From: Medicago truncatula
Taxonomy: Eukaryota; Streptophyta; Magnoliopsida; Fabales; Fabaceae
Length of the DNA: 64,000 nt
NCBI RefSeq assembly: GCF_003473485.1
Contig: NC_053049.1
Location: 12,958,001 to 13,022,000 of the forward strand
Direction of reading: 5' to 3'
Below are positions 1 to 12,290 of the stretch, one piece after another (the stretch's first letter is position 1; every line of letters begins with the position of its first letter). Position numbers and translations under genes: made by a program. The notes under the pieces were generated by a model. It had not been told where the DNA came from. It saw only the letters and a program-made list of their open reading frames with translations, and did no database searches.

Positions 1-724
1 TTCCAATCTAGTACCTTATTCTTATGTTTTATACTTATTTATGTTGATTTTTTTAATGCTTAAAATTTTATTGAGGGTTTACTTGTTTTCGTGATAATGT
101 CTACGTCTACATTCTTATTTCTTGGATCCTTTCCTGATATCGATCAGCTTCAACTGCTTAATCCTTTTACAATTATTACATATCTCTGTTTTTTTTTTTT
201 GTTCTAAAGAGTCTAACGGCGAAACTCACAGACACTAAGTGTTGAGAAATGAAGAATCCCAGATTCGTGAGGTGTACTTATGGGGCTTTTTATATCACTT
301 TACTAAATTTACAATGGAAAAATGTGTCTGTCATGCTGCATTTAATCATAATTCACAAGCCTAGTTGTTTATCAGAAAGTTATTAGCTTCAAACTGATTA
401 TATATAAATTTGAAGCTGTGGAGCTTAATTGGTTGGTGAAACTGTACTAGGGAATGTAACATTTTTTCATGCAGATATAGTAGTTTTATGTGCTAACAGA
501 ACACAATTGTTCTTTCATTTGGAGCATGGCTTATCAAACAAGAATGAAGACAAAATAAAGGACATACTAAGGTAAATCTATGATGGCTTATCCAAGTCTA
601 CTCACTCAAACAATAACAAGATTAAGTCCAAATATAGCTTATTTTATCAAAATATCATAAGAGAAGTAAAATAAGAAGCTCCAAGATTTAAACATGACGA
701 AGCAAATCAAATAACAATTTATCA
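1..724. other. intergenic, no gene seen
   Basis: AT-rich sequence downstream of the Hsp70 stop codon. No open frame of note, no tRNA and no recognisable transposon end was seen. The part next to position 724 is probably the Hsp70 3' untranslated region and terminator. Confidence 0.5.
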
Positions 725-3355
725 TTAAGAATCAGAATCACTTTCTTCACCGGAGTAACCTTTGTTGATCTTATTCAAAGCAGATCCAAAGATGCTCTCA
801 AGCTCCTTCAAAAAGTCCAAAAACACAAATGTATCTTCCTGCTTGTTTCCATCAATCAAGCTTTTTCCCTTTATCATTGCAGAATCTATCAAAATTTTGT
901 CTACAGGTGTCAGCATGGAACTAACACAATTATCCTTCATGATTTTCCTCACATGGTAAAGATAGTCATCCAAAGCATTGATTGCTTTAACTTTCTTTTT
1001 GAACTTCATATCTTCAGCCTTGAAATTCTCAGCTTCCTGGATCATTCTCCCAATTTCTTCACTTGATAATCTTCCATTTTCATTTGTTATTGTAATATCT
1101 TTCTTATTACCACTGGTTTTTTCCTTCGCAGAGACTTTTAATATACCGTCAGCATCTATAGCAAAGCATACTTGGACAGGAAGGTAACGAGGTGCATGAG
1201 GAACTGAAAGACGAAAGAAACCAAGCAAGTTGTTTTCGCTAGCTATCATTCTCTCGCCCTCATAAACATGAATTCGGACTCCAGTTTGGTTATCATATGC
1301 AGTAACATATCTACCTGTCTTCTTGACAGGGATGCAAGTGTTCCTAGGAATCATAACATCCATAAGATCTCCTTTTATAGAAAAACCAAGAGACAAAGGT
1401 ATAACATCTTGCAGCGTCACTTTCGGAACAGTCTTCATGCCTTCACTCAACAAAGCAGCCTGAACAGCGGCACCATAAGCAACAGCCTCATCAGGGTTGA
1501 TGCTCTTGTATAACTCCTTGCCCTTGAAAAACTCCTGCAATAGCTGCTTCACTTTGGGAATCCTAGACGAGCCACCAACAAGTACAATATCATCTACACT
1601 ACTCTTGTCCATCTTAGCATCGGTCAAACAACTTTCAACGGTCTCCATACACTTTTCAAAGAGGTCCATATTCAGTTGCTCGAACTTGGCTCGAGTGATT
1701 GATGAGCAGAAGTCAATGCCCTCACATATAGCATCTATGTCAATTGTAGCCTCTGTATCGTATGAAAGTGTCCTTTTCGCCTTCTCGCAGTTAGTTCTCA
1801 ATCTCCTTAGGGCTTTTGAGTTCCCAATAATGTCAACTTTGTTCTTCCTCTTAAACTCTTTCACAAAGTGATTCACCATTCGATTATCAAAGTCCTCTCC
1901 TCCAAGGTGAGTGTCTCCGGCAGTGGCCTTGACTTCGAAGACATTATTCTTTACTGTAAGAAGAGACACATCAAAAGTTCCACCGCCAAGGTCAAAAATA
2001 AAAATCCTTCTCTCTTCAAGACAATTAGCTCTCTTTTGAATGCCATATGCAAGAGCAGCTGCAGTTGGTTCGTTGATTATCCGTATTACATTGAGGCCAG
2101 CAATGACACCAGCATCCTTGGTGGCTCGTCGCTGCGAATCATTGAAATACGCTGGCACCGTAATCACTGCATTCTTAACAGGTGACTCAAGAAATGCATC
2201 TGCAATCTCTCGCATCTGTGATAGAATCATAGAGGATATTTCTTCAGCAACAAAGTGATGTTCCTTCCCATTGTAGTTCACAAGGATCTTCGGTTTGTCA
2301 TTAGCACCAGCAGTGACCTTAAATGGCCACAACAGTTGATCCTTCTGAACTATGGAGTCACTATACTTTCTTCCAATTAACCTCTTTGCATCTGCAAAAT
2401 TAAAATGGTGATGTATATAATATGTTTTCTCAAAGGTAACAACAAAACATAAAACATAACAATTAGAATAATATATAAAGGATAACAGTGATCTGTTACA
2501 GCTGGACGAACTTCAGTAACAGCAGAACCAAACAATAACAACAGCCGGATCCAAGGAAGATAGAGTAATCCTGGGTCAGAATAGTGGACATGCACCACAA
2601 ACATAGGTGGACAGTTCCGGTGAGAGGCGAAGTTAAGTGTAACGAGGATGCTTCAACGACAAAAATTGTTTTAGTGCTGCTATGTGTGATAGAAACGAAA
2701 GAGGTGAATTCATTTGTGCTCAAACGGTGTGGAAAAAAGGTCAATCAATACCTCAAGAAGCAGAAGCATCGCGTCTAAGGCAAGTGCTTTTGTGGCTTAC
2801 GAATTAGGGTTTCACTTGAGTGGCGATAGAGCTAGATAGCAAGCTATAGTGGTAGACGGATCTCGAGTAAGCTTTTGTGGCTTATTAATTTGGTGCTAGT
2901 ATTATTTTTTATTCCAAACTTTAGGTTAAGTTTTATTTGGCGACAAGCCAACAATGTTGCTCATTGCACGGCCCTTATGATTATATTCCAACATGTATTA
3001 TGACTATTTTGATGAATGAAAATTATATACATCTGCAAAGTTAATTATGTTTTTGATCCAGTAAACCTCTTTATTTTTTAGGGACTAAAAATTAAACAAT
3101 GCTGGAAACATAAAATAAAAATAAACAAGAATTACCAAAGATAGTGTTGGTGGGGTTAGAGGAAGCTTGATTTTTGGCAGCATGACCAATCAATCTCTGA
3201 GAATTAGTAAAAGCAACACAAGAAGGTGTTGTTTTGTTTCCTTGATCATTGTGAATTATTTCCACACGATCAGTTTGCTCTTGCCATACTCCAACACATG
3301 AGTAAGTTGTGCCAAGATCAATTCCTATAGCAACTCCTTCATACTTTTTTGCCAT
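725..3355 (-). CDS. Hsp70-family chaperone, two exons, atypical C-terminus
   Basis: Exon 1 is 3136-3355 and exon 2 is 725-2391; the GTAATT donor and TTTTGCAG acceptor join in phase to make Asp74, giving 628 residues. Plant cytosolic Hsc70 genes have an intron at about this place. The start MAKKYEG at 3355 matches the family; an upstream in-frame start codon at 3439 would add an implausible leader. The three Hsp70 signatures are visible: IDLGTTYS near residue 12, [12 protein letters not shown] near 205-215, and [13 protein letters not shown] near 340. The beta substrate-binding domain ([11 protein letters not shown]) and a helical lid follow. The protein ends GEESDSDS: the Gly/Met/Pro-rich tail and terminal EEVD, which bind TPR co-chaperones, are missing. 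It is expected to be an ATP-dependent cytosolic or nuclear chaperone, perhaps unable to work with Hop/CHIP-type partners. The frame is intact, so it is probably functional. Confidence 0.93.
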
Positions 3356-3459
3356 TCTCTTTGAAGTGAGTGAAATGAAACTGTTAATAGAGAAGATTTT
3401 ATGGATTGGTTTTAAATTTGTGGAATATGAAAAGTACATAAGCTGAATGTGTTATGTGC

Positions 3460-4417
3460 ATGTGTTTGATTCCCTAAAATGAATTCATACAGTCCCTTCT
3501 TTGTCGGTTCACATTGCATGCGTTACGTATGGAAATTCTGCATTAAAAAAGTTTGAGTCTTTTGGTTGATCGGCAGTAATAATTTCATTATTTATTTTAG
3601 AGTGAAGATATTTTTTTTAACCCTTTGATTCTTATGAGAAGTGGCCCTGTTAATTTAGAATTTAATAGCGAGGTAAGTATAGTCTGACCAAAAAATATTG
3701 GATTTGTTATTTGATGAACTCGTTAATCACTTGAGTTCAATCATTTAGTAAATGAAGATATTTTTTGGTCAAATAGACGGGTGACTAGAAATTCGCCATT
3801 GGTGATGATTGAGAGCATTGACGGTTTGCTGATTGGAGGTAATGGTAGTGTCGATGAAACACTATGTAGCATTTGACACTTTTGATCGAAGACGTTATTC
3901 GTTTTTGACATTGACACGACACAACACATCTGATTATATTCTATATATTGTGTTATTTTCTTAAATTATTATCAATGTCGATGTGTCCAAGGTACTTCAT
4001 CTATAAACACCTAAACAAGCATTGACATTGACATGTCAACACATGTAATAATTTAATAAATGAATTAAAATATATTGAAAAATTATTTTGACTAACGAGT
4101 TGCACAATCAGATATTATTTTAAAATTTCGATACATTAAAAAACTATTATGGTTATTCGTTATACATTTAAAGACCAAAATGACTACCACATTTTTCCAT
4201 CGACATGTCCCAATCTAAAAATTGTGAGTTGATACTTGCAAAACACTTTAACATTTAAGTCAACTCTTATAGATGAACAGCCTTGTATGGATAACTTTGT
4301 AAGACAAGGGTTCATTGCCTTCATGTGTTCCAATCGAATACTTTTTATATTTATAATAATTATAAATTAGTAATATTAATATTATATTAATAATAGATAA
4401 GATTTTCTTTTGACAAT
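3460..4417. other. intergenic, upstream of Hsp70
   Basis: Contains the Hsp70 promoter region (minus strand); no convincing heat-shock element array was seen. About 3898-4010 holds a copy of a dispersed repeat rich in GACAC/GTGTC, also found at 32336-32475 and 43744-44116. No gene seen. Confidence 0.4.
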
Positions 4418-4432
4418 ATAGGAGAAGATTCT

Positions 4433-4554
4433 GTGTTGTTGAGTTGGTTTTGTAATTGTTGTAACTCTTGGTTCCTGTAATAGTTTCTAAGGCACACCTT
4501 ATGCTCTAGGGACTGCTTTGTTATATAATCTTATTTTGGCTTTTTAAAAAAAAA
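4433..4554 (+). mobile_element. 5'-truncated retroposon (LINE tail) with 15-bp TSD
   Basis: A 122-bp insert ends in a run of A and is flanked by perfect direct repeats ATAGGAGAAGATTCT at 4418-4432 and 4555-4569. A poly-A end plus a 15-bp target-site duplication is the mark of target-primed reverse transcription. The body looks like a LINE 3' untranslated region. Confidence 0.8.
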
Positions 4555-4569
4555 ATAGGAGAAGATTCT

Positions 4570-5380
4570 AAACGGACAAATCTGAATAGGGTAATGGAAA
4601 CACGACATCACGGTAATTATATATAAAAAATAATTACTGTTGTTCAGGTTCGGCTTTGAGGAAATGCAAGGTGCTCAATCACGTCGGGCCTCCAAAAGCT
4701 ACGGGCCTCCAAAAGCTATGGACCTCAGAAAAATCAACTCTAATACCCACCCCACTTAAATAAAAAATAGATATGTTACTTCTTTACACGTTTGAGTTTT
4801 TTCTAGACTTTAGTTCTCCTATCCGAACATAAATCTTGTACTATCAAACTACCTCCAATTTGTATAATCACTTAATCAGTCAATTTAAAAATCTATTTCA
4901 TTGAAAGAATCACAACAATCATTTCTTTTTCACATAAACCATTTGTTTTCCCCTTTCCCACAACGGATAAATGACAAATTCAAACGACGCCGTTAGTAAA
5001 TTATACCTCTCTTTCACTTAATTTTTTTATATTTCGTTTCATGTTTAGAAGCTCTTCTTATTCTGATTTTTTAATAAAGCTTAGCTACACACAAAAAAAT
5101 TGTGTTTTTATTTTATTGGGAGCCTATTTTAAATAGAGAGCCAAGCCTCCTATTTCATAGGGACGGCATGCTGTTATTACAAGTTATTTACAAAATGACC
5201 AATATATCCATCAAATTAAGAAGATTATGAGTTTAACATAGGTTAATAATGAAACTTTGTTGGAGATTGATATTCTGATAGTAGCAGTAGATGCGCTATT
5301 ATTACAAGTTCTGACAAGATATAAATATAAAATACAAAATCTAGAGTAATATGTATTTTTGATTAAAAGTTTTATATGAC
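4570..5380. other. intergenic, no gene seen
   Basis: AT-rich. The only structure noted is an 18-bp direct repeat (GGGCCTCCAAAAGCTA-type) at about 4687-4724. Confidence 0.35.
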
Positions 5381-5381
5381 T

Positions 5382-6480
5382 TTTTTTTTAATCCAAGGAA
5401 GATTGCAATACAACAGTCCCCAAAAAATATATTTTAACAAAGGGAAAACCAAAAAGAAGAGGAGGGACATAAAGTCAAAATTATCAAGTTTTTCTGCACA
5501 ATCATTCCCTTAGAGCATCACAATGGTAATGGTAGTTCCTTAACAAGGACTCCTTAAACAGATCACACATGACATATCGCTTATTTATAATATTTTAATA
5601 AAAATACCTATTAAGGACTCAATGACTCCAATGGTAATACACTAATAAAGATTCTAATGAAAAGTACTTAAACATGTCCCACTATCTTTACATCATTAAA
5701 CAAAAATAATTTACTTATTACTCATTTTTACAGGTGTGATCAAGTAGTACACATTTTATTACTCCTTTATGCAAGTGGAACCCAAGTAGTACACATTTCA
5801 TTATTTTTTTAAACGTGGGGTCCGTTAGTTACTCAGGAGAGAGAGGATCCTTATATAGCTGTATGTTCCTTAACGGGGACTCATTTTTTCTTCCTTCAAT
5901 GAAGGGTCCTTAATGGGGAGCGATCCTTCTTAAATAAGGACTTCCCATTAGAGATGCTTATCAGAATATATGAGTTACAATAAAAGTCATAGAAACACAT
6001 AATAATTTACAGTTCTCCCATCTAAGCCAAAGTAAGGAATTATCTTGGGAGCTTTCAAAGCCAAAGTAAGCAGCATAGTGGATGCCAACCTTTCTGATAG
6101 GAAGTCTCAATAGCAATCATTGCAACAATAATTTCAGCTTCAAGAGCATTTGATATACCCAGATGAAGAGCAAAAGCTCCGAAACAATCTGCATTTGAAT
6201 TTCTAAAAAAGCCAGCAAAAGCAGATAGACTAGGGTTTTCTGAGAAGCACCATCAATATTACATTTTTACCAATTAGGAAAAGGAGGTTGCCATATGATT
6301 TCTTTGATGGAGGGAGGTTTCAGATGCTTGATGTTAACACTAAAAGCCTTCAAATTATAGAGGTAGCGAAAATACGACATTAATGGCTGTTTTTGGATTG
6401 TCATTCAAATTTGAGAATCTTTTCAGATTTCTATAATACCAGATCACATTAAAACACTTTGTGATAACAACTAAAATGGT
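5382..6480 (-). mobile_element. LINE 3' end (RNase H domain), decayed, interrupted by a MITE
   Basis: Minus-strand translation gives a plant LINE RNase H domain in pieces: KPPSIKEIIWQPPFPNW, then IDGAS, then an FRNSNADCFGAFALHLG-type stretch and an EAEIIVAMIAIE stretch, with stops and frameshifts. The 3' end is a poly-A tail (T run at 5382-5390 on the plus strand). A Harbinger-type MITE (5513-5957) sits in the 3' untranslated part. The 5' part of the LINE is missing. Confidence 0.75.
5513..5957. mobile_element. MITE, PIF/Harbinger (Tourist)-like, 445 bp
   Basis: Imperfect terminal inverted repeats GAGCATCACAATGG and GCATCTCTAATGGG (reverse complement of the right end), flanked by TTA on both sides (5510-5512, 5958-5960). 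TTA target duplication fits PIF/Harbinger. There is no coding capacity. Internal copies of the CCAATGGTAAT motif occur near 5630. Confidence 0.6.
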
Positions 6481-6536
6481 GAACTTACAATTAGGTGACC
6501 TGTTTTTTTGCACAACTCAAGAATTTCTTGCACTGA

Positions 6537-8468
6537 GGTAAATTATAGTATAACTCTTTAAATTTGTTGAATATTTTATAACTCAAAAAAGACTATTAAT
6601 TGCCCTTAAATATTTATCAAATTTAAAGCTTAAACCAAAACAAATTTTAATACTTTTAAAATATTTTCTTATTTTAATGTAAATTAATATTAAACATATT
6701 AATATCACTCTATTTTAATACATGTTCAAACATGTAACAAAAAAAATATGCATGTTCAAACATTGAACTATATAAATGATTATACTTGGTAAAATTCATG
6801 AATAAAAATGTTTTATGTATTATTATAATAAACTTGGTCAACATAGGATATATAAAAACTTTTGTCAAAAAGAAATACGCAGGGATAATAATATAGTTAA
6901 TCTATAATTTACAAATTTTTTATAATTAAAAAAGGATTAATCTAATCAAGAGAACTTAGATTAGATGATACTCGTTTCTTTTAGTTTAACCAATGTCTCG
7001 AGTTTGAACACAAGTTTAGATATGCAACGATATTAAAACTGTTGTCACCCTTGAATCCATAATAGTCAAAGGATTAAGCTTTGCCGATTGAACAAAAATA
7101 TCAGGTTTTTCAAAAATTGCCTTTAATCTTTAAAAAATATAGTCTTCTCTCACACAAAATATTATCCTTTTCTCCCACTATTTTCCTCATTTTCTTGTTT
7201 TATATAAAAAATTAAACTCTCCAACTTCCCATGTTCCTTGTTTGCTTCTTCTTGCACTACTCTTCTAAATTCTCATTGGCATATCTTCCTTCATTAGCAC
7301 TGATGGAGAATTATGCAAAGAAAACATCATCGATGAAGGCATTAGAGAAATTGTAAGTGTTCTTCTCTCTTCCTTACGTTTTCCAACAATGTAAACAAAC
7401 TTCTTGAATACATTGTTGGAAAACGTAAGAAAGAGAGAAGAGCACTCATAATTCCTCTAATGTCTCGATCGATGGTCTTTTCTTGGAGTAAACATCCATT
7501 GATGCTAATGAAGAAAGAGAGATCAATGAGAATTGAGAAAAGTAGTGCAAGAAAAAAGGGAACAAGAAACAGGGGAAAGTTGGAGAGTATTTTTTATGTA
7601 AAACAAGAAAATGAGGAAAATTGTTGGAGAAAAGGATATATTTTGTGTGAGAAAATGTTAGTTTTTTTAATAGATGGAAGGGTATTTTTTTAAAACCTGG
7701 TATATTTTTTTTTCAAACGGCAGAGATTAATCCTTGGACTACTATGGATCTAAATGGGTAACAAGAGCTTTAATATTGTTACATGTTCAAGCTTAGTTCA
7801 AACTACATAATACATACCATGGTTAAATATAACGAGACTCGTGTCATCTCATTTAAGCGCTTTTAATTAGAACTATTATTTTTTTTAATTATAAAAAAAT
7901 TCTTAAATCATAGATGAACTATATTATCATCCTTGCGTTTTTTCTGACAATAATTATAATCCTCCGTTGAACAAGTTTATTATAATACATACTTAAATTT
8001 TTTATTTTTTTTTGTCTTAGATGAAGTGGTAATCTACTGAAAATAAACTCACGCAACTGTGAGATCCTGGGTTCGAACCCGGATCACGACGTCCGGCCTT
8101 GCAATTTCGGCATTTGCCAGTTGAGCTAGGACTTCTAGACTACTTAAAATATTTTTATTCATGAATTCGAGTAAGTATGAACATTTTTTGGGGGAAAGTA
8201 TAATCATTTATATAGTCCAATGTTTGAACATGTATTTTTTTGTTACATGCATGTTTGAATATGTATTATAACAGATAGATATGATTATGGTTAATACTAT
8301 ATTAAGATAAGAGAATATTTTAAAAGTATAAAAAAATTATTTCATTATATTTTAAATTTGATAAATAAGGGTAATTTTTTTTGAAGAAGATAAATAAGGG
8401 TAATTAATATAGTCTTTGTTGAGTTATACAATATTCAATAAGTTTAAAGAGATATATTATATTTTACC
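6537..8468. mobile_element. long foldback (inverted repeat), ~1.9 kb
   Basis: The left arm 6537-7393 and right arm 7409-8468 are reverse complements over their whole length, with scattered mismatches and indels. The loop is 15 nt (7394-7408), and the innermost stem around ACGTTTTCCAACAATGTA is perfect. The outer ends are GGTAAATTATA and the complement of TATATTTTACC. The right arm is longer because a SINE sits at 7998-8140. No flanking target duplication was found. The open frame at 7460-7693 lies in one arm and looks non-coding. Transcription across it would make a long hairpin RNA, a possible small-RNA source. Confidence 0.85.
7998..8140 (-). mobile_element. tRNA-derived SINE inside foldback arm
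   Basis: On the minus strand the element has a box A-like TAGCTCAACTGGCAAATG and a box B GGTTCGAACCC, and it ends in a poly-A run (T run at 8001-8013). TACTTAAA at 7990-7997 and 8141-8148 is the target duplication. The opposite foldback arm (about 6811-6822) keeps the empty site, so the insertion is younger than the inverted duplication. Confidence 0.8.
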
Positions 8469-8602
8469 AAATGTCACAATAATATAAAAACTTTTAATTA
8501 AAAAATACATATTATTGTAGGAGTTTAAAGAGATATATTATATTTTGCCTAATGTCACAATAATATAAAAACTTTTAATGAACAAATACATATTATTGTA
8601 GG
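8441..8602. repeat. 81-bp tandem duplication
   Basis: Two adjacent copies with an 81-bp period (starts 8441 and 8522), beginning AGTTTAAAGAGATATATTAT and differing at a few positions. The first copy overlaps the outer end of the foldback right arm. Confidence 0.85.
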
Positions 8603-9001
8603 ATCTTATATTTTTACTGATTTTTTGTTAGAACTCTTAATAATAACTCATTTGTATAAAAAAAATGTTTCTTAGTATTCCTTTAGCCTTTAATGTTTAT
8701 GATAATTGGTCACTTATACTTCCTTTTTGGATTATAATAAAAGAAAAATAAGAATATGACTTAAATTTATCTTATATATCAATGAACATCATTTATAATA
8801 TTAAAAAAAAAAAAAAACATCATTTATAATATTGACTTTGAAGAAAAAATTTAATTCCATATTTTCACCTCTCCCATGGTAAGAATCATGTGTTATCTTT
8901 TACTATTCGATTTGTTGTTTCCAACTCTCAAGCATGTTTTTACATCACTGTTGGTTTGTGAATTAAGTGATTGTAGGAGTGGGTTATAGTTTAGATCAGT
9001 T
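8603..9001. other. intergenic, no gene seen
   Basis: AT-rich with an A-run near 8804 between two copies of CATCATTTATAATATT. Nothing else was identified. Confidence 0.35.
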
Positions 9002-10304
9002 TTGAGATAAAAATCATCCGATTAAAAATAAAAATAATGTGAGGTTCTGTTCGGTTTGAATAACATAATAAAAGAAATTATTTGATCTGATCCAATTGAA
9101 TGCAGATTTAATTATTTGGATCACTTTTTGTATAATCAAAATACAATTGTAATTTTTTTTTTTTATTAATGTTAATACTACACATTTGGGTTGACCTAAT
9201 GGTTTTGGATTGGCCTACTTTCAAGATCTCATGTTTGAATCCCACTGGTGTTAATTTTGGTGGGAAAAGTCCACATAGATATGTGTATTGGCTTTAAATG
9301 ATCCCCCGCAAGTGAACAATAGAATTGAACTCGTCTGATTAGTCCGTCCTTAGACTGGATATCGAGTTTTAAAAATAAATAATATTAATAGTACACAAAC
9401 ACGGTGAAATATTAGGTTGGATAGAAAATAATATATAAAACATATTAGAATTTAATATTTGTATAATACGAAATGAAAATGATTAATTATATTTGAAATA
9501 TAAGAAGTAATAAAAATATAGATAGATGGAAGAAACTTACGCAGATCGTGTTATTGGTGGCTGTTTCTTTGAACACATAGTGTCATTCTTTGAAGTAGTT
9601 GTTGCCCGAGATGCACCATGACTGTCAAAAAAATTGAGATAAAAATCATCCGATTGAAAATATAAATCATGAAAGGTTATGTTCGGTTTGAATAACAATT
9701 TAAAAATTATTTGATCTAACCCAATTTTCTATTAATATTTGATCAAAATACAACTGTAAATAATTTTCTATTAATATTAATATTACACATTTGGGCTGGC
9801 GTAGTAGTTTTGGATTGAAATATTCGTAAGATTTTATGTTTGAATCCCCCTTGTGCCAATTCTGGTGGAAAAAGTCCACACAGATCTATGTGATGGTTTT
9901 GAATGATCCCCGCAAGTGAACAATGAGATTAAACCCCTCTAATTTATTTGTTCTTGGTCCGGATATCAAGTTTTAAAAATAAATAATATTAATATTACAC
10001 AAACACAGTGAAATATTAGGTTTGATAGAAAATAATAATATATAAATGATTGATTATGATAGAAAATAATATAGAATTTAATATTTGTATACTACAAAAT
10101 ATGAAAATGATTGGTTATGTTGGAAATATATGAAGTAGTAAAAATATACTCCCTGTGTCTCTAAATGGATAAATAGACAATTATTGTGAGACGGAGGGAG
10201 TGGATAGATGGAAGAAACTTACACAGATCGTGTTAATTGGTGGTTGTTTCTTTGATCATATTGTGCCATTCATTGAAGCAGTTGGTGTTGCTCGAGATAC
10301 ACCA
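9002..10304. repeat. 617-bp segmental tandem duplication with SINE-like core
   Basis: Copy 1 is 9002-9618 and copy 2 is 9634-10304; both start TTGAGATAAAAATCATCCG and end near GAGATGCACCA or GAGATACACCA. Copy 2 is longer only because of a 54-bp insert at 10148-10201. Each copy contains a tRNA-like stretch (GACCTAATGGTTTTGG in copy 1, then a TGTTTGAATCCC box B-like motif), suggesting a SINE was present before duplication. No coding frame was found. Confidence 0.8.
10148..10201. mobile_element. very short Stowaway-like MITE
   Basis: Inverted ends CTCCCTGTGTCTC and, as reverse complement of the right end, CTCCCTCCGTCTC match the Stowaway (Tc1/mariner) terminus CTCCCTCCGT. The insert lies after TA, and the sister copy of the duplication (near 9515) lacks it, giving a clean empty site. 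About 53 bp is at the lower limit for such elements. Confidence 0.7.
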
Positions 10305-12290
10305 AGTTGAATTTGCCTAGTATGATCCAGACAAGAGTATTCGCACGTTACGACTATTATTATTGAGCATGTTATTTTGATATGTCGTATTTTTCCACCT
10401 GTCTCTTTTAAGCCGGTTTGTCTGTATTTAATATACATAAAAATTATGGTAAATTTAAAAATATATTAAAATTATTATAAATTAAATACATTTTGTTAAT
10501 TTTACGGGTAGAGGGTATTAACCAAGGCACTTTTGTTGTTCGTTCAAAACTATTTTCAAATCGATTTTAAGATTGACGGTCAATTCAAACCTTCTAGAAG
10601 GATTCTCTTAAGGGATAATTCAGGAAAAACATTAAATAGGTAATTGTATTGAATATTTTATAAATTAAATCATACTAAATAATAATACTAATTTATTTTA
10701 ATCAATGTACAAAAAAAAAAAATGTTTGATTCAATGTATCAAAGAAAAATACAGTAATAGTTTGAAGTATTTTTTGAAAAGGATAAATATTTCATTCAAG
10801 TTTATCCTATGAAATTATGGTGTTTTTTATGGGATTTTTTTTTTTTGTGTGGGAAAAATGAATTCTATAAGTTTTTAAAAAATCTAATAATTTAATTCAA
10901 CCATAATTTTATTTTTATTGATAAGTTTTAATGTAAAAAATTAAATCTTTTAACTTTCTAGAAATACTTTTTTTTTTTACAAAAACTTTATAGAAATACA
11001 TAAAGTTTGGCAAGGAAATGGCTCAAATCGCCTGCAAGACACGAGAAATTACCGGACTGGACAACATAAAGCTACAGTCCCAGTAACTCGAGGAACTTAA
11101 GAGACGCCAAACTGGATGGCATTAAGCCACAATACTGGAAACTCCGGACGCCTCACAAGGAAAATGATATCAAGTTGAAACATTTAGTATTGTACCATTT
11201 GTGTAGCCTAACAAGAAAGGGAGGTAAGAATATTAACATGTTCTGCACAATTAAATGAAAAATGGGCCTTTGACCCATGTCACTTTGGTTGACCCGAGAG
11301 AAAGAAAAAAGAGGTTCAGCAATTCTTATAGAAAGGGAGCCGCACAGTAACTTAAAGGAGAGGAAGGAAGGTCACATTTTTCTGGTGGAGGCAGCACCAC
11401 TTTTGGAGTGATTTAGTTTTTGGAGAGAGGTTAGGGCATTTTCTAGAGAGAGAAACACAAATCAAGGTAGTTAGGATTAGATTCAAGCTATGATTTGTTG
11501 AGACATCATGAATCTTGTCATTGAATCTTCATCTCTTCTTCATCATTTGCAAAGCTATCTTAGACATATGTAGGTACATCTACCCTTGTGGGTTTTGAGG
11601 TATTCAAACAAACTATTATGTAATTTTTTGATCATTTAATATATGGTTCTAGCTATTTATTCAATATTGTTGTTATTCTTGTTTTTATTATTTTATTGAG
11701 ATTTAAAATTAAAATGATATGGACACATACTTTTGAATCTAGAAATAGAATAACAATTTATCTTAAGTTATCACTCTAGATATGGATGTTAATATTTGAT
11801 AATCACTTTTAATCTAGGACTTAATGTTTTTGGGTCATTTAATCGATTAGAAAATCGTCGATTAAACGATCCAATCGACTTTGTGATTGTTTAAATGTTT
11901 GGGAAATCGACATTTAAACAATTCCTTAGAAATAACGATATCATTTGGACACGAATGATATTGTCGAGTGATTGTGATAATATCGTTTAAAAAGCTAGAA
12001 TCCATTATTTGATCGTGAGATTGCAGTTGTTACGCTTGGTTGAGTGTCTCTGACCCCAAGCGAAATGACCTTATCTTTTCTCTATTTATTTTATGTCTAA
12101 TAGTTTATAGGTTTACACAAACAAATATTTTAATTCCATACACTTAGAACAATATTGATTGTTGAATGGCTGGAATATCGCGCTAGTCTCTGGGGAGACG
12201 ATATACAATACTTACTTTTGATTGATAGAAAAATATTACATCATACGTAACGAGGTTTGCTCACGAGCTGTGGGAGTTACCTACGATTTT
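10305..12290. other. intergenic, possible LTR-retrotransposon debris
   Basis: No gene seen. 11030-11600 is less AT-rich and looks like the transcribed leader of a decayed LTR element, but no ends or domain could be placed. The remainder is AT-rich. Confidence 0.3.

Noticed and set aside
762..2258. Several plus-strand frames opposite Hsp70 exon 2
   Set aside because: They are antisense shadows of the conserved Hsp70 frame and have no domain.
3480..3560. Heat-shock element cluster upstream of Hsp70
   Set aside because: Only isolated GAA/TTC words; no convincing alternating array could be read.
7460..7693. 77-codon plus-strand frame
   Set aside because: Lies within the foldback right arm; the matching stretch of the other arm does not preserve a frame.
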